Assembly (NCBI GenBank): GCA_963783945.1
Contig: CAWAPS010000029.1
Location: 248,001 to 312,000 of the forward strand
Direction of reading: 5' to 3'
DNA length: 64,000 nucleotides
Source: CAWAPS01 sp963783945
GTDB taxonomy: Bacteria; Actinomycetota; Acidimicrobiia; Acidimicrobiales; Palsa-688
Position numbers and translations under genes: made by a program. Under the pieces are notes generated by a model, which was not told the origin of the DNA, did not search any database, and worked only from the letters and a program-made list of their open reading frames with translations. This document shows positions 25,536 to 35,986 of the stretch, one piece after another. Each line of letters starts with the position of its first letter. Within the stretch, counting starts at the first letter, position 1.

Positions 25536-25572
25536 TGTTCTTTGGAGAACAAGGCTGACGAGGACGTAAACT
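25536..25572 (+). promoter_or_regulatory. Operator-like hairpin and promoter before the 25613 gene
   Basis: TGTTCT-TTGG-AGAACA is a perfect 6-bp inverted repeat (25536-25551) just after dnaE. TAAACT (25567-25572) is a good -10, with TTGGAG (25542-25547) as a possible -35 at 19 bp, so the palindrome would overlap the -35. It may be a repressor site or the dnaE terminator; no U tract follows. Confidence 0.4.
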
Positions 25573-25612
25573 AGCTGGTCAGGAACGAACGGGTGAGGAG
25601 AGTTACCGCGGC

Positions 25613-26284
25613 ATGACGTTCGCTGTCGAAACGAAAGACTGCACCGCCCTGGCTGATGCCGAGCTCGACGAAATGGCCGATATCGTCACCGATGGTCCGG
25701 CCGGCTTCGACATCGGTCTGCTCTCGAAGCAAGCGGAGGCCTGGGTGCTTATAACCCAGGTCCGGGACGCCGGCAAGCTCGTCGGCTTCTCGTTCTGCAC
25801 GCTGGAGCGGATAGGCGGCACCCCCTGCCTGTTGTGGGGATTGGCGTCCATCAAGCGCAGCGCCAAGCGAGAACAGGTGCTAAACGCCATAGTGGCCGCC
25901 CAGTTCCGGCGGGCCGTACTGGCCTTCCCGGACGAGGACGTGCTGATCGGCACCCGGTTCGCCGAACCCGGTGCGTTCGTGGTCTTCAAGGGCCTCGAGG
26001 ACGTCTGCCCCCGCCCCGGTCACAAGCCGAGTGGCGAGGAGCGGGCGTGGAGCCGGCGGCTGGCCAAGCGCTTCGGGGCCGAGGGTCGCATCGACGACCG
26101 GACCTTTGTCGTCACCGGAGACGGCAACGCCTCCGGTTCGTTCGACCACGACGTGCTGAAGCCCGAGACTCTCGATCCCGAGGTGGCGGCGTTCTTCGAG
26201 CCGCTCGACCGGGAGCAGGGAGACGTGCTCATCGCTTTCGGGTGGGCCATGGCCGAGGACATCGCGTCGAAGTACGCGCCCTGA
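25613..26284 (+). CDS. Unrecognised 223-aa soluble protein, possibly acyltransferase-like
   Basis: I do not recognise a named family. The N-terminal half (LADAELDEMADIVTDGP, then WVLITQVRDAGKLVGFSFCTLERIGGTPCLLWGLASI and KREQVLNAIVAAQFRRAVLAFP) has the alternation of a GNAT-like fold: strand pair, then an R/A-rich helix. The C-terminal half (PSGEERAWSRRLAKRFGAE, PETLDPEVAAFF, GDVLIAFGWAMAEDIA) is helical. No membrane segment or signal. It has its own promoter region, a GTGAGGAG ribosome binding site and normal codon usage, so it is a real gene. Monocistronic. Confidence 0.75.
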   Translation: MTFAVETKDCTALADAELDEMADIVTDGPAGFDIGLLSKQAEAWVLITQVRDAGKLVGFSFCTLERIGGTPCLLWGLASIKRSAKREQVLNAIVAAQFRRAVLAFPDEDVLIGTRFAEPGAFVVFKGLEDVCPRPGHKPSGEERAWSRRLAKRFGAEGRIDDRTFVVTGDGNASGSFDHDVLKPETLDPEVAAFFEPLDREQGDVLIAFGWAMAEDIASKYAP

Positions 26285-26418
26285 TCCGGGGAGACCGATC
26301 CCGGTCACGGACCCGACACGCGAATGCGGCTCCGAGTCCCGGGGCCGCATTTCGCGTCCTGCCGGCGGTGAGAGACCCCGAGGTTGCACGGGGGCGCGTG
26401 CCCGGCTATATGTCGTAG

Positions 26419-26498
26419 CACTTTTGTGTTCTCGTAGTCATTTCGCCCGTATTACGTGGAATTTGACACCGAGAAATCGAAATGTCTACCAGTAATTC
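26419..26498 (-). repeat. 80-bp dispersed element, copy C, with truncated start
   Basis: Reverse complement aligns ungapped with 8356-8435 at roughly 70%. After the leader, with TAATAC seven bases before ATG 26441, the frame reads MTTRTQKCYDI and stops at 26406. The 25-mer 26413-26437 is nearly identical to 8185-8209. It is a decayed or truncated copy in a 258-bp gap that holds no other supportable gene. Confidence 0.6.
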
Positions 26499-26542
26499 CG
26501 ACAATTCGGGCCGGGCGGAGCTCCGGCCGCTTCCTTACCCCA

Positions 26543-27208
26543 TCATGGTCGGGGCAGAACCACCTCGACCACCTTGTGGCAGCGCCCGTCGATCGGAGGG
26601 GTCAGCGATACGACCAGGCGGTCGCCCTTGCCGGCGTACATCCTGGTCCGCCGCGAGCGGTCCATGATCGACGCCATCCGGCGATCCAGGCACGGCAACT
26701 CTCGCTCGTGCTCCTGCCACATGAACCGGCACGCCAGATAGCGCCCGTCGCGCCAGAGGCTGATCGGGCCCTTGGGCTCGACCAGGGCGATCGACGGTTG
26801 GTCGGCCTGGCGCTCCCAGAAGGGAATGACCGGGGAGGCGGTGCCGAGCAGGGGCTGGCCGTGTGGGTGCAGTAGCGGCCTGAGCAGGCGCTCGCACCGG
26901 CGGCCGCGCATATGGCTGACCGGGGTCGGCGCGGCCACCAGGGCGAGCGCCTCCGGTTCTGACGGGTCCGGCACCACGTCGTTGTCCTCGTCGAGGGTGA
27001 CCTCCACCACGTCGTATGGCTCGAGCCTTCGGCGAGCCCGCTCCGGCGACCAGGTGCGCACGAGCGCGCCGGACCGGAGATCGACTCCTGCGCAATGCTG
27101 CCCGTCTGCTGCTACCACCAACAACTTGAGAGTTACCCCGGCCTCAACCTGGACCCGCGGCAGGTCCTTGACGACAGGGGTGATAGTGGGAGTACTGCTG
27201 GTCGGCAC
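26543..27208 (-). CDS. Unrecognised 221-aa protein next to the YyaL gene
   Basis: I do not recognise the family. The start is GTG 27208, with GGAGGG five bases upstream in the mRNA. The product opens with a beta-rich region (VEAGVTLKLLVVAADGQ, then YDVVEVTLDEDNDVV) that could be a small barrel, followed by a Pro/Arg-rich part with VIPFWERQADQPSIALVEPKG and ISLWRDGRYLACRFMWQEHERELPC, ending in DRLVVSLTPPI and VVEVVLPRP. No membrane segment. Two clustered Cys are far apart. It follows the thioredoxin-domain gene on the same strand with a 68-bp gap. Confidence 0.72.
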   Translation of the reverse strand: MPTSSTPTITPVVKDLPRVQVEAGVTLKLLVVAADGQHCAGVDLRSGALVRTWSPERARRRLEPYDVVEVTLDEDNDVVPDPSEPEALALVAAPTPVSHMRGRRCERLLRPLLHPHGQPLLGTASPVIPFWERQADQPSIALVEPKGPISLWRDGRYLACRFMWQEHERELPCLDRRMASIMDRSRRTRMYAGKGDRLVVSLTPPIDGRCHKVVEVVLPRP

Positions 27209-27276
27209 GGCCCTCCATAGTGTCCACTGGTGGTCCCGAAGCGGTGGATGCCCCACCCGGAGAGAATCCCCGGACT

Positions 27277-29292
<2,016 letters not shown>

Positions 29293-29298
29293 CGGGCC

Positions 29299-29304
29299 AA
29301 CCTA
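29299..29304 (-). promoter_or_regulatory. Leaderless -10 element of the YyaL-family gene
   Basis: TAGGTT on the minus strand, exactly six bases before GTG 29292; the intervening GGCCCG is not a ribosome binding site. Confidence 0.45.
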
Positions 29305-29316
29305 CCTCCGGGCGCC

Positions 29317-30153
29317 CTACGCCGGGTGGCCGGCCAGGTGCTCGAGGAGGAGGGCCGAGACGGCGGGCCCGGCCTCGGTCGGCAGCCAGTGGGAAACGCC
29401 GGGCATGGCCACGTAACGGTATGGCCCGGACACGTAGCGGCCGGTGGCCTCCGCCGCCGCCCTGGTGACGAACCGGTCGTGATCTCCGGTGATGTAGAGC
29501 GTCGGCACCCCCACCTCGGTGGCCGAGGCCGGTCCATGGAACGGGATGGCCCGGTACCAGTTGAGCGGACCGGTCATGGCTCGGGCGGTGGTGAAGCGGC
29601 GGGCGTAGCGGCGGGCCGTGGCGGCGTCGAGGCCGGAGCGACGAAGGAGGCCCTCGGCCTCCTCCCCCCGCTTGAACGCGAACAGCCGCTCAGGGAGCCA
29701 GGGCAGCTGAAAGAGAGCCATGTACCACGAACGGAGGCCCTGAGCGCTGTGGCCGAGGGCGTGGCGAAAGGCGTGAGGATGGGGGGAGACCAGCACCGTC
29801 GCAGTTCTCACCCGGTCGGGATGGCGGGCGGCCAGGCTCCACGCCACCATGCCCCCCCAGTCGTGGCCGACCACGTCGAAGCGCCCGGCCCCGGCTGCGT
29901 CGGCCAGGGCGAGGACGTCACCAGCGAGCTCGCCCATGGCGTAGTCGCGTCGCGAAGCCGGCCGGGCACCGGGGGAGTAGCCCCGCTGGTCCGGCGCCAG
30001 CACCCGGCAGCCGGCCGGCGCCAGTGACGCCGCCACTTCGTCCCAGCAGTGACGGTCCTCGGGGAAACCGTGCAAGCAGATCACCACGCGGCCGCCGGCG
30101 GGTCCGGTGTCGGAGACCTCGAAGGTCAGACCGTTGCGGGTATAGGAGTCCAT
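29317..30153 (-). CDS. Alpha/beta hydrolase, epoxide-hydrolase-like
   Basis: The 278-aa protein has the oxyanion motif HGFPE (28-32), nucleophile elbow GHDWGG with D98, a cap domain (RSWYMALFQLPWLPE and LNWYRAIPF, whose Tyr residues fit the epoxide-hydrolase proton donors), an acid in TGDHDRF and a catalytic His in GVSHWLP near 263. An Asp nucleophile and two cap Tyr favour epoxide hydrolase over esterase; haloalkane dehalogenase is the main alternative. Natural substrate unknown. It lies 24 bp before the YyaL gene on the same strand. Confidence 0.88.
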   Translation of the reverse strand: MDSYTRNGLTFEVSDTGPAGGRVVICLHGFPEDRHCWDEVAASLAPAGCRVLAPDQRGYSPGARPASRRDYAMGELAGDVLALADAAGAGRFDVVGHDWGGMVAWSLAARHPDRVRTATVLVSPHPHAFRHALGHSAQGLRSWYMALFQLPWLPERLFAFKRGEEAEGLLRRSGLDAATARRYARRFTTARAMTGPLNWYRAIPFHGPASATEVGVPTLYITGDHDRFVTRAAAEATGRYVSGPYRYVAMPGVSHWLPTEAGPAVSALLLEHLAGHPA

Positions 30154-30177
30154 CGAGGTAGGCGGAAAGAGACCGGG

Positions 30178-31290
30178 TCAGTCGTCGAAGATGAGGACGC
30201 CCCGGATGTTCTTGCCGTCGCGCATGTCCTGATAGCCCTGGTTGATGTCCCCGAGCTTGTAGCGGTTGGTGACCATGCCCTCCAGATCGAGCTGGCCCAG
30301 CCGGTACAGCTGGAGCAGATGGGGGATGTCGTAGCGAATGTTGGCGCTGCCGAAGATGCTGCCGACGATCTGCTTCTCCATCAGCGTGAGGTCGCACAGG
30401 CTCAACGACACATCGGTCTCGGTCATGGGGTGCATGTTGGTGACCACGACCCGGCCCCGCTTGGCCGTGAGCGCCATGATGGGCGTCATCAGCCGGCCCT
30501 GGCCCACCCCGGTGGCGCAGATGACCTTGTCACACATGCTGCCCCACGTCTCGGCCTGTATGGGAGCGAACGCCTGCTCGACCGACTCGAATGTGTGGGT
30601 GGCCCCGAACTTCGGTGCCAGCTCCCGTTTGCGCTCCACCGGGTCGATGGCGAAGATGCGCTCGGCCCCGGCCAGGCGGGCGCCTTGAAGGGCGGCGGCT
30701 CCGATGCCGCCAATGCCGATGACCGCCACGTTGTCGCCAGGCTGCACGTCGGCCGCGTACACCGCCGAGCCCCACCCGGTGGTCACTCCGCACCCCAGCA
30801 GGCACGCCAGCTCGAGGGGAGCGTCGTCGGGGACCTTCACGCACGACATCTGGTTGGCCACGGCGTGGGTGGCGAACGTCCCCAGGCACACCATGACGAA
30901 CAGATCCTGGCCTCGGGCGTGGTGACGCGAAGTGCCGTCGAGCTGAAGGCCGATGAGCAGGGCGGCGCCGTTGTCGCACAGGTTCGACCGGCCGCGGGCG
31001 CACGAAGCGCAGTGGCCGCAGGCCGGGTTGAAGCCGAAGACCACCCGGTCGCCCGGCTGCAGACCGGTCACGCCGGGCCCGCACTCCTCCACGATGCCGG
31101 CGCCCTCGTGGCCGCCCACGAGGGGGTACAGGCCCCCTAGGTCCCCGGTGACCATGTGCTCGTCCGAGTGGCACATGCCCGACGCCACCATCTTCACCAG
31201 CACCTCGCCCTCGCCGGGCGGGTCCAGGTCGATCGTCTCGACGCTCCAGTCCGCGTTCTGCTCCCAACAGATTGCAGCTTCCGCTCGCAT
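30178..31290 (-). CDS. NDMA-type zinc-dependent alcohol dehydrogenase
   Basis: Medium-chain alcohol dehydrogenase of the group called NDMA-dependent, in which NAD(H) stays bound and reoxidation is linked to mycofactocin in actinobacteria. The 370-aa protein has catalytic zinc ligands C40 (GMCHSDEH) and H61/E62 (GGHEGAG), a structural zinc cluster (CGHCASCARGRSNLC, about 92-106) and the Rossmann GIGGIG. ATG 31290 is chosen for the GGGAG six bases upstream; GTG 31302 is possible. Substrate (a primary or terpene alcohol) is not determined. Confidence 0.88.
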   Translation of the reverse strand: MRAEAAICWEQNADWSVETIDLDPPGEGEVLVKMVASGMCHSDEHMVTGDLGGLYPLVGGHEGAGIVEECGPGVTGLQPGDRVVFGFNPACGHCASCARGRSNLCDNGAALLIGLQLDGTSRHHARGQDLFVMVCLGTFATHAVANQMSCVKVPDDAPLELACLLGCGVTTGWGSAVYAADVQPGDNVAVIGIGGIGAAALQGARLAGAERIFAIDPVERKRELAPKFGATHTFESVEQAFAPIQAETWGSMCDKVICATGVGQGRLMTPIMALTAKRGRVVVTNMHPMTETDVSLSLCDLTLMEKQIVGSIFGSANIRYDIPHLLQLYRLGQLDLEGMVTNRYKLGDINQGYQDMRDGKNIRGVLIFDD

Positions 31291-31362
31291 GCCGGCTCCC
31301 ACGGTCAGATAACAGCGCTAGGTGCGAACCCTAGACCAGCCTCCGGCGGGGGAGGCGGGTCG

Positions 31363-32481
31363 CTACGGCAGCTCCAACCGGTGCCGCTGCACCTTTCCGA
31401 TCGAGGTGCGGGGCAGGGCTTCCATGAGGACGATCTGGCGGGGGGCGGCGAAGGGGGCCACCCGCTCGGCGACCACCGCTCTCAACTCGGCCAGACCCGG
31501 GGGAGCGGACCGGTCTGCGGGAACCACCCAGGCGACGACGCGCTGACCCCACTCGGGATCGGGCCGGCCCGCCACCGCGACCTCCCGGACCCCTTGGTGG
31601 CTGGCCAGGGCGGCCTCGACGGGGTCGGGCCACACGTTCTCCCCGCCGGTCACGATCATGTCGTCGAGGCGGCCGTCGACGTGCAGGAGGCCCTGCCGGT
31701 CGACGCGACCGGAGTCGCCCGTGGCCAGCCAGCCGTCAGAGTCCAGAGGGCTGGTGCCGTCCCGGTAACCGCGGAGCAGCATCGGCCCGCGAATCCGGAT
31801 CTCCGAGGTGACCTGGTCGATGGTCACCTCGACGCCGTCGAGCGGCACCCCGTCGTAGACCACCCCGCTGCCCGTCTCGGTCAGCCCGTAAGTCGTGACC
31901 ACGTTCGGGGCCAGCCCCTCCGGCGGGCTGGCGCCGCCCAGCACCACCCGGCGGAAGTGGTCCGCCCCCACCCGGCGCAGTGCGGTAGTCACCAGCGAGA
32001 CGAGAACGTCCGGCCCGGAGTGGGCCAGCACGGCGTCGCGATCGAACCCTGGCAACACCGTGCAAGGGGTACCGGTCAGCAGGCTCCTGGTGACAACCGA
32101 CAGGCCGCCCACGTGGTTGAGGGGCAGGCAGGCGAGCCATCTGTGGCGCCCGGGGTCGACCATCAGACGAGCCGACGTGGCCCGGGCGGACGCCGCAATC
32201 GCGTCGAGGGTCAGCACCACCCCCTTCGCCCCCCCACTGGTGCCGCTGGTGGCCACGACCAGGGCGTCACCGGGCGACGTGGGGATACCGGGATAACGGC
32301 GCCTCCGGCGCCCGCCGTCCTCGACAACGGTGGGCCGGAGCCGATCGAGCAACGCGCCTTTGGCCTCGTCCGAAAGCCTCTGGTCCACCGGGAGCACGGC
32401 GTCGCCTCGATCCCACGCCCGCTGCAGGGTGGCGACGAACTCTGAGCCTCCCGGCAGGTCGATGGCTACGAGGTCCGGCAT
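31363..32481 (-). CDS. menE: o-Succinylbenzoate--CoA ligase (MenE)
   Basis: Adenylate-forming ligase that activates o-succinylbenzoate in menaquinone synthesis. The 372-aa protein is short for the superfamily but normal for actinobacterial MenE. It has the P-loop VVATSGTSGGAKG near 95, LPLNHVGG, TTYGLTETGSG (A5 motif), GWLATGDSG (A7), GRLDDMIVTGGENVWP (A8) and the C-terminal Lys motif TSIGKVQRHRL. Divergent from menA with 21 bp between starts, so the promoters overlap. Context of menA, H, D, F and G supports MenE over other acyl-CoA ligases. Confidence 0.92.
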   Translation of the reverse strand: MPDLVAIDLPGGSEFVATLQRAWDRGDAVLPVDQRLSDEAKGALLDRLRPTVVEDGGRRRRRYPGIPTSPGDALVVATSGTSGGAKGVVLTLDAIAASARATSARLMVDPGRHRWLACLPLNHVGGLSVVTRSLLTGTPCTVLPGFDRDAVLAHSGPDVLVSLVTTALRRVGADHFRRVVLGGASPPEGLAPNVVTTYGLTETGSGVVYDGVPLDGVEVTIDQVTSEIRIRGPMLLRGYRDGTSPLDSDGWLATGDSGRVDRQGLLHVDGRLDDMIVTGGENVWPDPVEAALASHQGVREVAVAGRPDPEWGQRVVAWVVPADRSAPPGLAELRAVVAERVAPFAAPRQIVLMEALPRTSIGKVQRHRLELP

Positions 32482-32502
32482 CGGCGGCTAGTTTGCCAAG
32501 CC

Positions 32503-33378
32503 GTGACCGGCGCCGCCCCCTCCCATCCCTGGCTGGCGGGCGCCCGCCCCCGCACCCTGCCGGCATCCGCGGTCCCCGTGGTGGTCGGCACGTCGGTGGC
32601 CGGCGCCGAGGGCCAGGCCATCTGGTGGCGGGCCGTCACCGCACTCGTGGTCGCGGTCGCCATCCAGGTCGGCACCAACTACGCCAACGACTACAGCGAC
32701 GGGGTCCGGGGGACCGACAACGCCCGGGTGGGGCCGGTCCGGCTGGTGGCGTCCGGGCTGGCCTCCCCGGGGGCCGTCAAGCGGGCCGCCTTCGCCGCCT
32801 TCGGTGTGGCCGGTGTCGCCGGCCTGGGGCTGGCGGCGGCCGCCGGCTGGTGGCTGATTCTGGTCGGTGCGGCGTGTATCGCTGCCGGGTGGTTGTACAC
32901 CGGGGGGCCGCGGCCGTACGGCTACGCCGGGCTCGGAGAGCTGTTCGTGTTCGTATTCTTCGGGCTGATCGCGACCACGGGGACGGCTTTCGTCCAGCTG
33001 GAGCGCATCACCGGGCTGGCGGTGGCCGCTTCGGTGCCGGTCGGCCTGCTCGCCGTGGCCTTGCTGGTCGTCAACAACCTCCGCGACATCCCAGGGGACA
33101 CCGCCAGTGGCAAGCGGACGCTGGCCGTCCGGGTCGGGGCCCCGGGGACCAGGATCCTCTATACCGCCACAGTTCTGCTGCCGTTCGCTCTGGCCGCCGC
33201 CCTGGCCGCGGCCCGGCCGGGTGCCCTGCTCGCGCTGGCGGCCCTGCCGCTCGCCATCCCCCCGGTGCGCACGGTGATGGCGGGGGAGGAAGGACGGGGA
33301 CTGATTCCGGTGCTGGCGGCGACCGGCCGCCTACAGCTGGTCTTCGGCGTACTGCTCGCCGTCGGGATCTGGATCTGA
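32503..33378 (+). CDS. menA: 1,4-Dihydroxy-2-naphthoate polyprenyltransferase (MenA)
   Basis: Membrane UbiA-type prenyltransferase that attaches the polyprenyl tail to DHNA. The 291-aa protein has the first Asp-rich motif NYANDYSDGVRGTDN (about 58-72), the second NNLRDIPGDTASGKRTLAVR near 190 and about eight hydrophobic helices. GTG 32503 is preceded by TAGTTT (32489-32494), eight bases away, with no ribosome binding site. Its 3' end overlaps the convergent menH by 48 bp. Confidence 0.94.
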   Translation: MTGAAPSHPWLAGARPRTLPASAVPVVVGTSVAGAEGQAIWWRAVTALVVAVAIQVGTNYANDYSDGVRGTDNARVGPVRLVASGLASPGAVKRAAFAAFGVAGVAGLGLAAAAGWWLILVGAACIAAGWLYTGGPRPYGYAGLGELFVFVFFGLIATTGTAFVQLERITGLAVAASVPVGLLAVALLVVNNLRDIPGDTASGKRTLAVRVGAPGTRILYTATVLLPFALAAALAAARPGALLALAALPLAIPPVRTVMAGEEGRGLIPVLAATGRLQLVFGVLLAVGIWI

Positions 33379-34158
33379 CGGCGGCGCCGTGCCTTCCCTC
33401 GGCGCGTCGAGGAACGAGGTGACGACGTCCAGGAAAGCTCCCGGCTGCTCGAGGTGGCAGGCGTGGCCGGCCCCGGGCAGAACCTCGAGCCGAGCCCGGG
33501 GCCCGATGGTGCGGGCCATCCGCGCCCCGAGAGCGGTGTACTTGGCGTCCAGCTGGCCCGCCACCACCAGCACCGGCACGGCGATGCCGGCCAATCTGTC
33601 CCACAGCGGCAGCTGGGTGCCGGTGCCGGCCAACCTCAGACTGGACGCCAGGCCGCCCGCGGTACCGCCGAGCCGGGTCTCCAGCCCGGCGGCGCCGGCC
33701 GGCAGGGTGGCGAAGAGAGGCTGGTCGAGCCAGAAGCGCAGAAAGGATTCCACGCCGTCCGCCTCGACCCGGGCCGCCAGGGCATCGTCGGTGCGCCGCC
33801 GGCCGGCCCGCTCGCCCGGGTCGTCGATCCCGGCGGTGGCGCTGACGAGCACCAGACGCTCGACGGCACCGGGATGGCGGAGGGCCACGTGGAGCGCGTA
33901 CCGGCCGCCCATGGAGTACCCGATCCAGGCCGCCGGAGCGCCCCCAGCGGCAGCGGCTGCTTCGACCATGAGGTCGGCGCCGGTGTCCAGGCCGGCGGTT
34001 ATACCGGCCGACCGGCCATGGCCCGGGGCGTCGAGGGCCAGCACGGTGTGGCGCCGGGCCAGGACCTCGGCGATCCCGCCCCAGGACCGGGCCGACTGGG
34101 TGAACCCATGGACCAGCACCACCGGGTCCCCCCGGCCCGTCCGCTCGACGTTCAGCAC
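33331..34158 (-). CDS. menH: Alpha/beta hydrolase, probable SHCHC synthase (MenH)
   Basis: Probable 2-succinyl-6-hydroxy-2,4-cyclohexadiene-1-carboxylate synthase, the step after MenD. The 275-aa protein has VLVHGFTQSARSW, the nucleophile S82 in GYSMGG, an Arg directly after it as in MenH (GGRYALH), and a His in GAGHACHLEQP near 245. MenH is hard to separate from other hydrolases on sequence; location between menA and menD decides it. GTG start lies 14 bp from the divergent menD start. Confidence 0.85.
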   Translation of the reverse strand: MLNVERTGRGDPVVLVHGFTQSARSWGGIAEVLARRHTVLALDAPGHGRSAGITAGLDTGADLMVEAAAAAGGAPAAWIGYSMGGRYALHVALRHPGAVERLVLVSATAGIDDPGERAGRRRTDDALAARVEADGVESFLRFWLDQPLFATLPAGAAGLETRLGGTAGGLASSLRLAGTGTQLPLWDRLAGIAVPVLVVAGQLDAKYTALGARMARTIGPRARLEVLPGAGHACHLEQPGAFLDVVTSFLDAPREGTAPPSDPDPDGEQYAEDQL

Positions 34159-34172
34159 GCGATGATCCTGGC

Positions 34173-35945
34173 ATGACGCCCCCGGACCCTGCGACCGCCG
34201 CCGACGTCCAGGCGGCCTTCTGTTCGGTCCTGGTCGACGAGTGGGCCCGGGCCGGGGTCACCGACGCGGTGGTCGCGCCGGGCTCGCGTTCGACCCCGCT
34301 GGTTCTCGCCCTGGACCAAGACCCCCGCCTCCGGGTGCACGTCGTCCTCGACGAGCGGGCGGCGGGCTATGTCGCCCTCGGGCTGGGCCTGGGGAGCGGA
34401 CGGCCGGCCGTGGTTGCCACGACCAGCGGAACAGCCAGTGTGGAGCTGCATCCCGCGGTGGTGGAGGCGTTTCACGCCGGCGTTCCGCTCATCGCCGCCA
34501 CGTCGGATCGCCCACCGGAGCTGCACCAGGTGGGGGCGCCTCAGACGGTGCAGCAGGAAGGGCTGTTCACCGGAACGGCTCGCTGGAGCGTCGCCCCCGG
34601 CGTGGCCGATCTGGCGACCTGCGGGACATGGCGCTCGCTGGCAGCCCGGTGCGTGGCCGAGGCGGTAGCGGGCTCGGGCCCGGTTCACGTCAACCTGGCC
34701 TTTCGCGAACCGCTGCTCGGTGATCCGGGCCACGTAGTGGTGCCGGAAGGACGGCCGGGCGGCTCCCCGTGGCACGCGTTGACGCCGGCCGGGGCCCGGG
34801 AGCCGGCGCCCGGCTCGGTCGAGCGACTCCTGGCGCATGCCGGGCGGCGCGGGCTCATCGTGGCCGGCGGCGGCGCCCGTCTCGACGCCGACCTGGTGCT
34901 GGGGGCGGCCCGCCGGCTGGGCTGGGTGGTCATGGCCGATCCCCGCTCCGGCTGCCGCCTCCCCGACGGGCCGGTGGTGGCGGCCGCCGACGCTCTCCTC
35001 CGGGTCCCCGAGATCGCCGGCTGGCAGCCCGACGTGGTGCTCAGGCTGGGGGCGCCGTGGGCATCCAAGGTGGTCAATCAGTGGCTCGCCGGCCTGCCGG
35101 CATCGGTTCCGCAGGTGCTCGTCGACCCGGACGGCAGGTGGCTGGACCCCGACCGCACCGCGAGCGAGGTGCTGCCGGCGGACCCCGGCGCCCTGATGTC
35201 CGCTCTCGCCGCTGGCTTCGAGGAACGGACCGCCACCGCGGGCCCGCCGAGCGGGCCTGACGGCCGGCCGTGGCCAGCGCGGTGGGCGGCGGCAGAGGCC
35301 CACGCCCGAGCGGTGTTCGAGTCCGAACTGGCCCGAGGCGCTGCGCTGGAGATGAGCGAACCGGCGGTGGCCCGGGCCGTGCTGTCGGGCGTGCCCACCG
35401 ACGGCCTGCTGGTGACGTCGTCCTCCATGCCGGTTCGCGACGTGGAGTGGTACGGGGCGCCGCGGGCCGGAGCGACGGTCCTGGCCAACCGGGGGGCCAA
35501 CGGCATAGACGGCGTGCTGGCGACCGCTATCGGGACGGCCCTGGCGGGCCGGCAGCCGACCGTGGCCCTGCTGGGGGACCTGGCCCTTCTCTACGACGCC
35601 GGCGCCCTGTTGTGGGCGGCGGGGCGCGACGTGGCGTTGACGGCCGTGGTGGTGGACAACAACGGCGGGGGGATCTTTTCCTTTCTTCCTCAGGCTGCGG
35701 CCCTGCCTGGCGACCGGTTCGAGCGCTACTGGGGGACCCCGCACGGCATCGACCCGGCCCAGGTAGCGGCCGGGTACGGCGTCGACGTGGTCGTGGCGGA
35801 GGACCGGGCCGCCCTCGACGGGGCCATGGCCGGCGCAGCCAAGCCGGGATTCCGGGTGGTCGTTGTGCGCTCGGATCGGGCGGCGAACGTAGAGGCTCAC
35901 GACCGGCTGCACCGGGCGGTAAAAGACCGGGTCACCCGGCTGTAA
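34173..35945 (+). CDS. menD: SEPHCHC synthase (MenD)
   Basis: Thiamine-diphosphate enzyme that joins isochorismate and 2-oxoglutarate. The 590-aa protein has the N-terminal Pyr domain with APGSRSTPLVLAL and DERAAGYVALGLG including the catalytic Glu, TSGTASVELHPAVVEA, TSDRPPEL, and a C-terminal PP domain with NRGANGIDG and GDLALLYDAGAL followed by VDNNGGGIFSFLPQ (the ThDP motif). Full family length. ATG 34173 is the first in-frame start. On the opposite strand to menH and menF. Confidence 0.96.
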   Translation: MTPPDPATAADVQAAFCSVLVDEWARAGVTDAVVAPGSRSTPLVLALDQDPRLRVHVVLDERAAGYVALGLGLGSGRPAVVATTSGTASVELHPAVVEAFHAGVPLIAATSDRPPELHQVGAPQTVQQEGLFTGTARWSVAPGVADLATCGTWRSLAARCVAEAVAGSGPVHVNLAFREPLLGDPGHVVVPEGRPGGSPWHALTPAGAREPAPGSVERLLAHAGRRGLIVAGGGARLDADLVLGAARRLGWVVMADPRSGCRLPDGPVVAAADALLRVPEIAGWQPDVVLRLGAPWASKVVNQWLAGLPASVPQVLVDPDGRWLDPDRTASEVLPADPGALMSALAAGFEERTATAGPPSGPDGRPWPARWAAAEAHARAVFESELARGAALEMSEPAVARAVLSGVPTDGLLVTSSSMPVRDVEWYGAPRAGATVLANRGANGIDGVLATAIGTALAGRQPTVALLGDLALLYDAGALLWAAGRDVALTAVVVDNNGGGIFSFLPQAAALPGDRFERYWGTPHGIDPAQVAAGYGVDVVVAEDRAALDGAMAGAAKPGFRVVVVRSDRAANVEAHDRLHRAVKDRVTRL

Positions 35946-35986
35946 GCGGGCGCCATCCCGCCCCGGGTGCGGCGGGTCGGTGCAGG

